From Coriobacteriia bacterium (GTDB taxonomy: Bacteria; Actinomycetota; Coriobacteriia; Coriobacteriales; UBA8131), in contig WQXX01000002.1 in the NCBI GenBank assembly GCA_009781535.1, positions 1-25,611 on the forward strand: 25,611 nt of DNA, written 5' to 3'. This document shows positions 23,222-25,611 of this stretch, in pieces. The notes beneath the pieces were generated by a model. That model saw only the letters and a program-made list of their open reading frames with translations. It was not told the origin of the DNA and ran no database searches. The position numbers and the translations under genes were made by a program. Every line of letters begins with the position of its first letter. Position 1 is the stretch's first letter.

Positions 23222-25033
23222 TCAATCCTCAAAACAAATGCAGTTCATGAAATGTTGGTTGAACTTAGCCGAGGTGGATAGCTCGAGGTAATCACAATGC
23301 GCCACGATGGCGGCCAGATCTTCGCGTGCTTGTGCCGAGAGCACAGCGGCGCTGATACCTTCGATAGCCGTGTTGCCTACAGCCTGCGCCTTGTCGCGTA
23401 GGGCAGGAGGGATAAGACCGATACGCGCGGCGCTTGACACGTCAAGCGCCGCGCCAAATCCTCCTGCAATCGCTACCAGTCCGATATCCGCCATTGTTTT
23501 GTCCCAATCATCCAACAGGGTCTTGATCCCTGCAAGAACCGCTGCCTTTGCCAGCTGGAGCCCTCGGATATCGCCCTGCGTGAGAAACAGCCGATGGTCG
23601 CTGGTAAGATAACACACAGCCTGCTTGGTTGCATCGATCCTCTCACGGCCCAGTAGTTGAGCATATGCAGGCGCCACGTCAGCAGGATCTGCAAGCGCGC
23701 CTGTTGCATCAACGATGCCTGCTTCAAGCAGTGATGCCACCGCGCTCACCAGTCCTGTACCGCACAAGCCTCGTGCCGGTTTGCCGCCGATTGTGGAAAG
23801 CGAAAAGACGCCATCTGATTCTAGCGCCACATGGTCGATAGCTCCTGGCAAGGCAGACATGCCAAAGTATACGCCTCCGCCCTCGAATACCGGACCGGCA
23901 GCAGTTGCGCAACAACGTATACGCTTTCCGTCAAAGAAGGCAATCTCGCCGTTTGTGCCCAAGTCGATCAGAATCAGCGGTTCGGCGGCTTTCAGCGCCT
24001 GTAAGGCAAGCAAGCCGCAGGTGATATCCCCGCCTACGTATCCGGCAACGGCAGGCGCCAACCACACAGGCGCATTCAGGCCGTCGAGGAGATGTGTACC
24101 TCCAAATAGCGACAAAGGTGTAAAAGGCGCAACACCTATGCTTACAGGGGATAAGCCTGCAACGATATGCTCCATGATGGTGTTTCCAGTGATGGTTATG
24201 ATTCCGATGTCTGAGCGCCTGACCTCGCCTTCGTCAACCAACACCTGCACGAGTCGGGCGATGGTCTCGCGAATCAGTGTAGTCAAGGTGCCAAGTTCGC
24301 CGCGCGAACAGGCGTCCACACGGCTTAATACATCTGCGCCATATATGGCCTGCGGGTTGATATCGGCAATACTGCCATGGAGTTTTCCTATGACTTTATC
24401 GAGCAGCCGCACCACTACCGTGGTTGTGCCTACATCGACCGCAATACCAAGCGGCTGATCGAGCGCAATACCAAGCGGCTGATCGAGCGCAATACCAAGC
24501 GGCTGCGAAGAAAGAGTATCGTCTTGCGCCGCAGCAAGATCTGGCGGGCATACCGCAACAAGATCTGGCGGGCATAGCGCAGCAAGATCTGGCGGGCATA
24601 CCGCAGCAAGATCTGGCGGGCATACCGCAGCAAGATCTGGCGGGCATACCGCAGCAAGATCTGGCGGGCATACCGCAACAAGATCTGGCGGGTATACCTC
24701 AGCAAGGCTCAAGCTGCTGGAATCGCGTATAACCAAGGGGTCTGCATACGCCAGCTCAACAACCATGCCAGCTTCTGCTGTGGTCTGGCAGGCAAGTTGT
24801 ACCTGGCGCCTACCGTTATGATTGACGACAACGCGGCACTTTTTGCAGGATCCACGTCCTGCGCACAGAGCAGGGACTGCCCATGGAGGTGCTCCACCCT
24901 CAAGCTTAAGCGCACCATCCTCACGCAGAATGGTTCCATCTCCACGCTGGAGTACAGAAAGGAGACTCTCGCCCTGCTCGGCAGCTACCTCATAGTGCAC
25001 AGAATCGTAGACTATCTCGAAGCACAAACCCAT
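23222..25033 (-). CDS. RACE-type activator of corrinoid iron-sulfur proteins, with tandem repeats
   Basis: An ATP-dependent reductive activator (RACE/RamA type) that returns inactive Co(II) corrinoid proteins to Co(I). The N-terminal [2Fe-2S] ferredoxin domain has C57-x5-C63-x2-C66-x15-C82. The C-terminal ASKHA-type domain (about residues 195-590, DUF4445-like) begins G-I-A-V-D-V-G-T-T-T and has I-D-L-G-T-N-G-E and G-G-F-G later. Between them, where characterised RACE proteins have a linker and middle domain, lie seven octapeptides (114-169, P-P-D-L core, six with cysteine) and three Q-P-L-G-I-A-L/V-D units (177-200). The ATG at 25033 follows GAGAGGTC. It is the first gene of the five-gene unit ending in rsgA. 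Methyltransferases or corrinoid proteins are not in the window. Confidence 0.85.
   Translation of the reverse strand: MGLCFEIVYDSVHYEVAAEQGESLLSVLQRGDGTILREDGALKLEGGAPPWAVPALCAGRGSCKKCRVVVNHNGRRQVQLACQTTAEAGMVVELAYADPLVIRDSSSLSLAEVYPPDLVAVCPPDLAAVCPPDLAAVCPPDLAAVCPPDLAALCPPDLVAVCPPDLAAAQDDTLSSQPLGIALDQPLGIALDQPLGIAVDVGTTTVVVRLLDKVIGKLHGSIADINPQAIYGADVLSRVDACSRGELGTLTTLIRETIARLVQVLVDEGEVRRSDIGIITITGNTIMEHIVAGLSPVSIGVAPFTPLSLFGGTHLLDGLNAPVWLAPAVAGYVGGDITCGLLALQALKAAEPLILIDLGTNGEIAFFDGKRIRCCATAAGPVFEGGGVYFGMSALPGAIDHVALESDGVFSLSTIGGKPARGLCGTGLVSAVASLLEAGIVDATGALADPADVAPAYAQLLGRERIDATKQAVCYLTSDHRLFLTQGDIRGLQLAKAAVLAGIKTLLDDWDKTMADIGLVAIAGGFGAALDVSSAARIGLIPPALRDKAQAVGNTAIEGISAAVLSAQAREDLAAIVAHCDYLELSTSAKFNQHFMNCICFED
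24441..24505 (-). repeat. 24-base repeat encoding Q-P-L-G-I-A-L-D
   Basis: Two full 24-base units (24441-24464, 24465-24488) and a 17-base partial unit. They encode residues 177-200; the unit nearest the ATPase domain (Q-P-L-G-I-A-V-D) is that domain's own first beta strand, so the others look like duplications of it. Confidence 0.85.
24531..24698 (-). repeat. 24-base repeat, seven units, encoding C-P-P-D-L-A-A-V
   Basis: Seven contiguous 24-base units, in frame, starting at 24531, 24555, 24579, 24603, 24627, 24651 and 24675. The central ones are identical and the outer ones differ by one to three bases. Each unit contains an AGATCT site. They encode residues 114-169 of the RACE protein. There is no spacer between units, so this is a coding tandem repeat and not a CRISPR array. 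Confidence 0.93.
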
Positions 25034-25065
25034 TTACTGACCTCTCGTATGATTCTTTATGAGGG

Positions 25066-25071
25066 ATTATA
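25066..25071 (-). promoter_or_regulatory. -10 element of the RACE-trkH-rsgA unit
   Basis: A perfect TATAAT on the minus strand, 33 bases before the RACE ATG at 25033, placing the transcript start near 25059 with a leader of about 26 bases. The -35 region is poor (ACAGTT at 16-base spacing). A short inverted repeat TTGTA-6-TACAA at 25093-25108 lies just upstream, between this gene and the divergent regulator, and could be an operator. Confidence 0.5.
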
Positions 25072-25148
25072 CGTCATGGAGCCTGAGAACTGTTGTATTG
25101 GAGTACAATTCGTTTGTCAGATGTCCCGACAGGAACTGTTGGGTAAGA

Positions 25149-25611
25149 ATGGTCGACTTTAATCGTAAGGCCCATGATGATTTGTCGTACATGCTGACAC
25201 GTAATGCTGCGAGAGAAAGCGAGCAGGATATGGCTCCGAGAAAACCCGATATGAACGAGGTCATGAACCGAATAAAGGCCTTGCGCGAGGATCTGGACCT
25301 GAGCATTGAAGATATGGCAGAGGCAACCGGTCGGAGCGCTGCGGAGTATGAGGCGCAGGAATCTGGTACGCAAGACCTCTCATTCACCTTCCTTTACAAG
25401 TGTGCCCAGCGCTTGGGCGTTGACGTCATCGAATTGCTTACCGGCGAGACGCCGCGTCTTACGGGCTATCAGATCACACGCTTTGACGAAGGTCTTTCGA
25501 TCAGGCGCCGTGAAGGATTCGAGTATCTTCACCAAGCCCCGTTGTTTAAGGAGAAGCTGTGCGAACCCTTTGTGGTCACAGCACCCTATATTGAGTCTGA
25601 ACAGGAAAAAC
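25149..25611 (+). CDS. XRE-family regulator, cut by the window end
   Basis: The frame is open from ATG 25149 to the last base. A lambda-repressor-like helix-turn-helix covers residues 35-95 (I-K-A-L-R-E-D-L-D-L-S-I-E-D-M-A then Y-K-C-A-Q-R-L-G-V-D-V), followed by the beginning of what may be a cupin-type sensor domain. XRE-cupin proteins of this kind are usually about 180-200 aa, so about 40 residues are missing. ATG 25149 has only a weak GGGTAAGA upstream; ATGs at 25191, 25230 and 25251 are alternatives and 25251 starts closest to the HTH. It diverges from the RACE operon across a 115-base gap and could regulate it, which is inference. Confidence 0.7.
   Translation, partial: MVDFNRKAHDDLSYMLTRNAARESEQDMAPRKPDMNEVMNRIKALREDLDLSIEDMAEATGRSAAEYEAQESGTQDLSFTFLYKCAQRLGVDVIELLTGETPRLTGYQITRFDEGLSIRRREGFEYLHQAPLFKEKLCEPFVVTAPYIESEQEK

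Noticed and set aside
24531..24698. CRISPR array
   Set aside because: The units are directly abutting with no spacers, are 24 bases long and stay in the RACE reading frame.
24396..24732. Long open frames on both strands with repeated Cys-rich or Arg/Leu-rich octapeptides across the 24-base repeats
   Set aside because: A repeat unit that is a multiple of three and lacks stops keeps several frames open. Only the frame of the RACE gene joins two recognisable domains.

Overview
The window is a gene-dense stretch of bacterial chromosome. It carries complete housekeeping genes (murI, rph, rdgB, hisS, aspS, rsgA, trkH, a mutY-type glycosylase, tmRNA) mixed with redox and quinone genes: a MenA-like UbiA prenyltransferase, a radical SAM protein, a five-heme c-type lipoprotein and a RACE-type corrinoid-protein activator. 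Together with the [Fe-S]-type Rrf2 regulator and the hisS-aspS pair, this most resembles an anaerobic actinobacterium of the Coriobacteriia (Eggerthella-like). That placement is inferred from gene content and protein style, not from a search.

Layout. Positions 43-2024 (+): UbiA prenyltransferase and radical SAM protein, 14 bases apart, probably one operon. 2347-3876 (+): UMF1/Atg22-like MFS transporter, followed by a 280-base repeat-rich gap. 4156-6202 (-): two zinc-ribbon proteins and a Nudix hydrolase. 6381-6730 (-): tmRNA, whose 3' end and terminator hairpin are duplicated just downstream. 6896-9990 (+): murI, rph and an rdgB-HAD phosphatase fusion; murI appears to be transcribed as a leaderless mRNA. 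10056-13113 (+): an endonuclease/exonuclease/phosphatase-fold protein and a degenerate AAA+ protein with a Gly-Ala-Gln repeat. 13157-14529 (+): an Rrf2 regulator with three cysteines, then a MutY-family glycosylase without an iron-sulfur loop. 14721-17961 (+): hisS and aspS. 18045-19688 (+): the pentaheme cytochrome lipoprotein. 19876-25033 (-): a tightly packed five-gene unit in transcription order RACE activator, a 55-residue single-helix membrane protein, trkH, a two-helix membrane-anchored protein and rsgA. A divergent XRE-family regulator starts near 25149 and runs off the window.

How the genes fit together. The prenyltransferase, cytochrome and Rrf2 protein fit an anaerobic quinone-based respiratory lifestyle. 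The RACE protein implies corrinoid iron-sulfur methyl-transfer chemistry elsewhere in the genome. The most distinctive items are the two abutting 24-base tandem repeats inside the RACE gene (a cysteine-bearing octapeptide repeated seven times next to duplications of the first strand of the ATPase domain), the unlisted small membrane protein directly before trkH, the degenerate AAA+ protein, and the duplicated tmRNA terminator whose sequence changes keep base pairing. No CRISPR array, intact insertion sequence, prophage or obvious defence system was seen.
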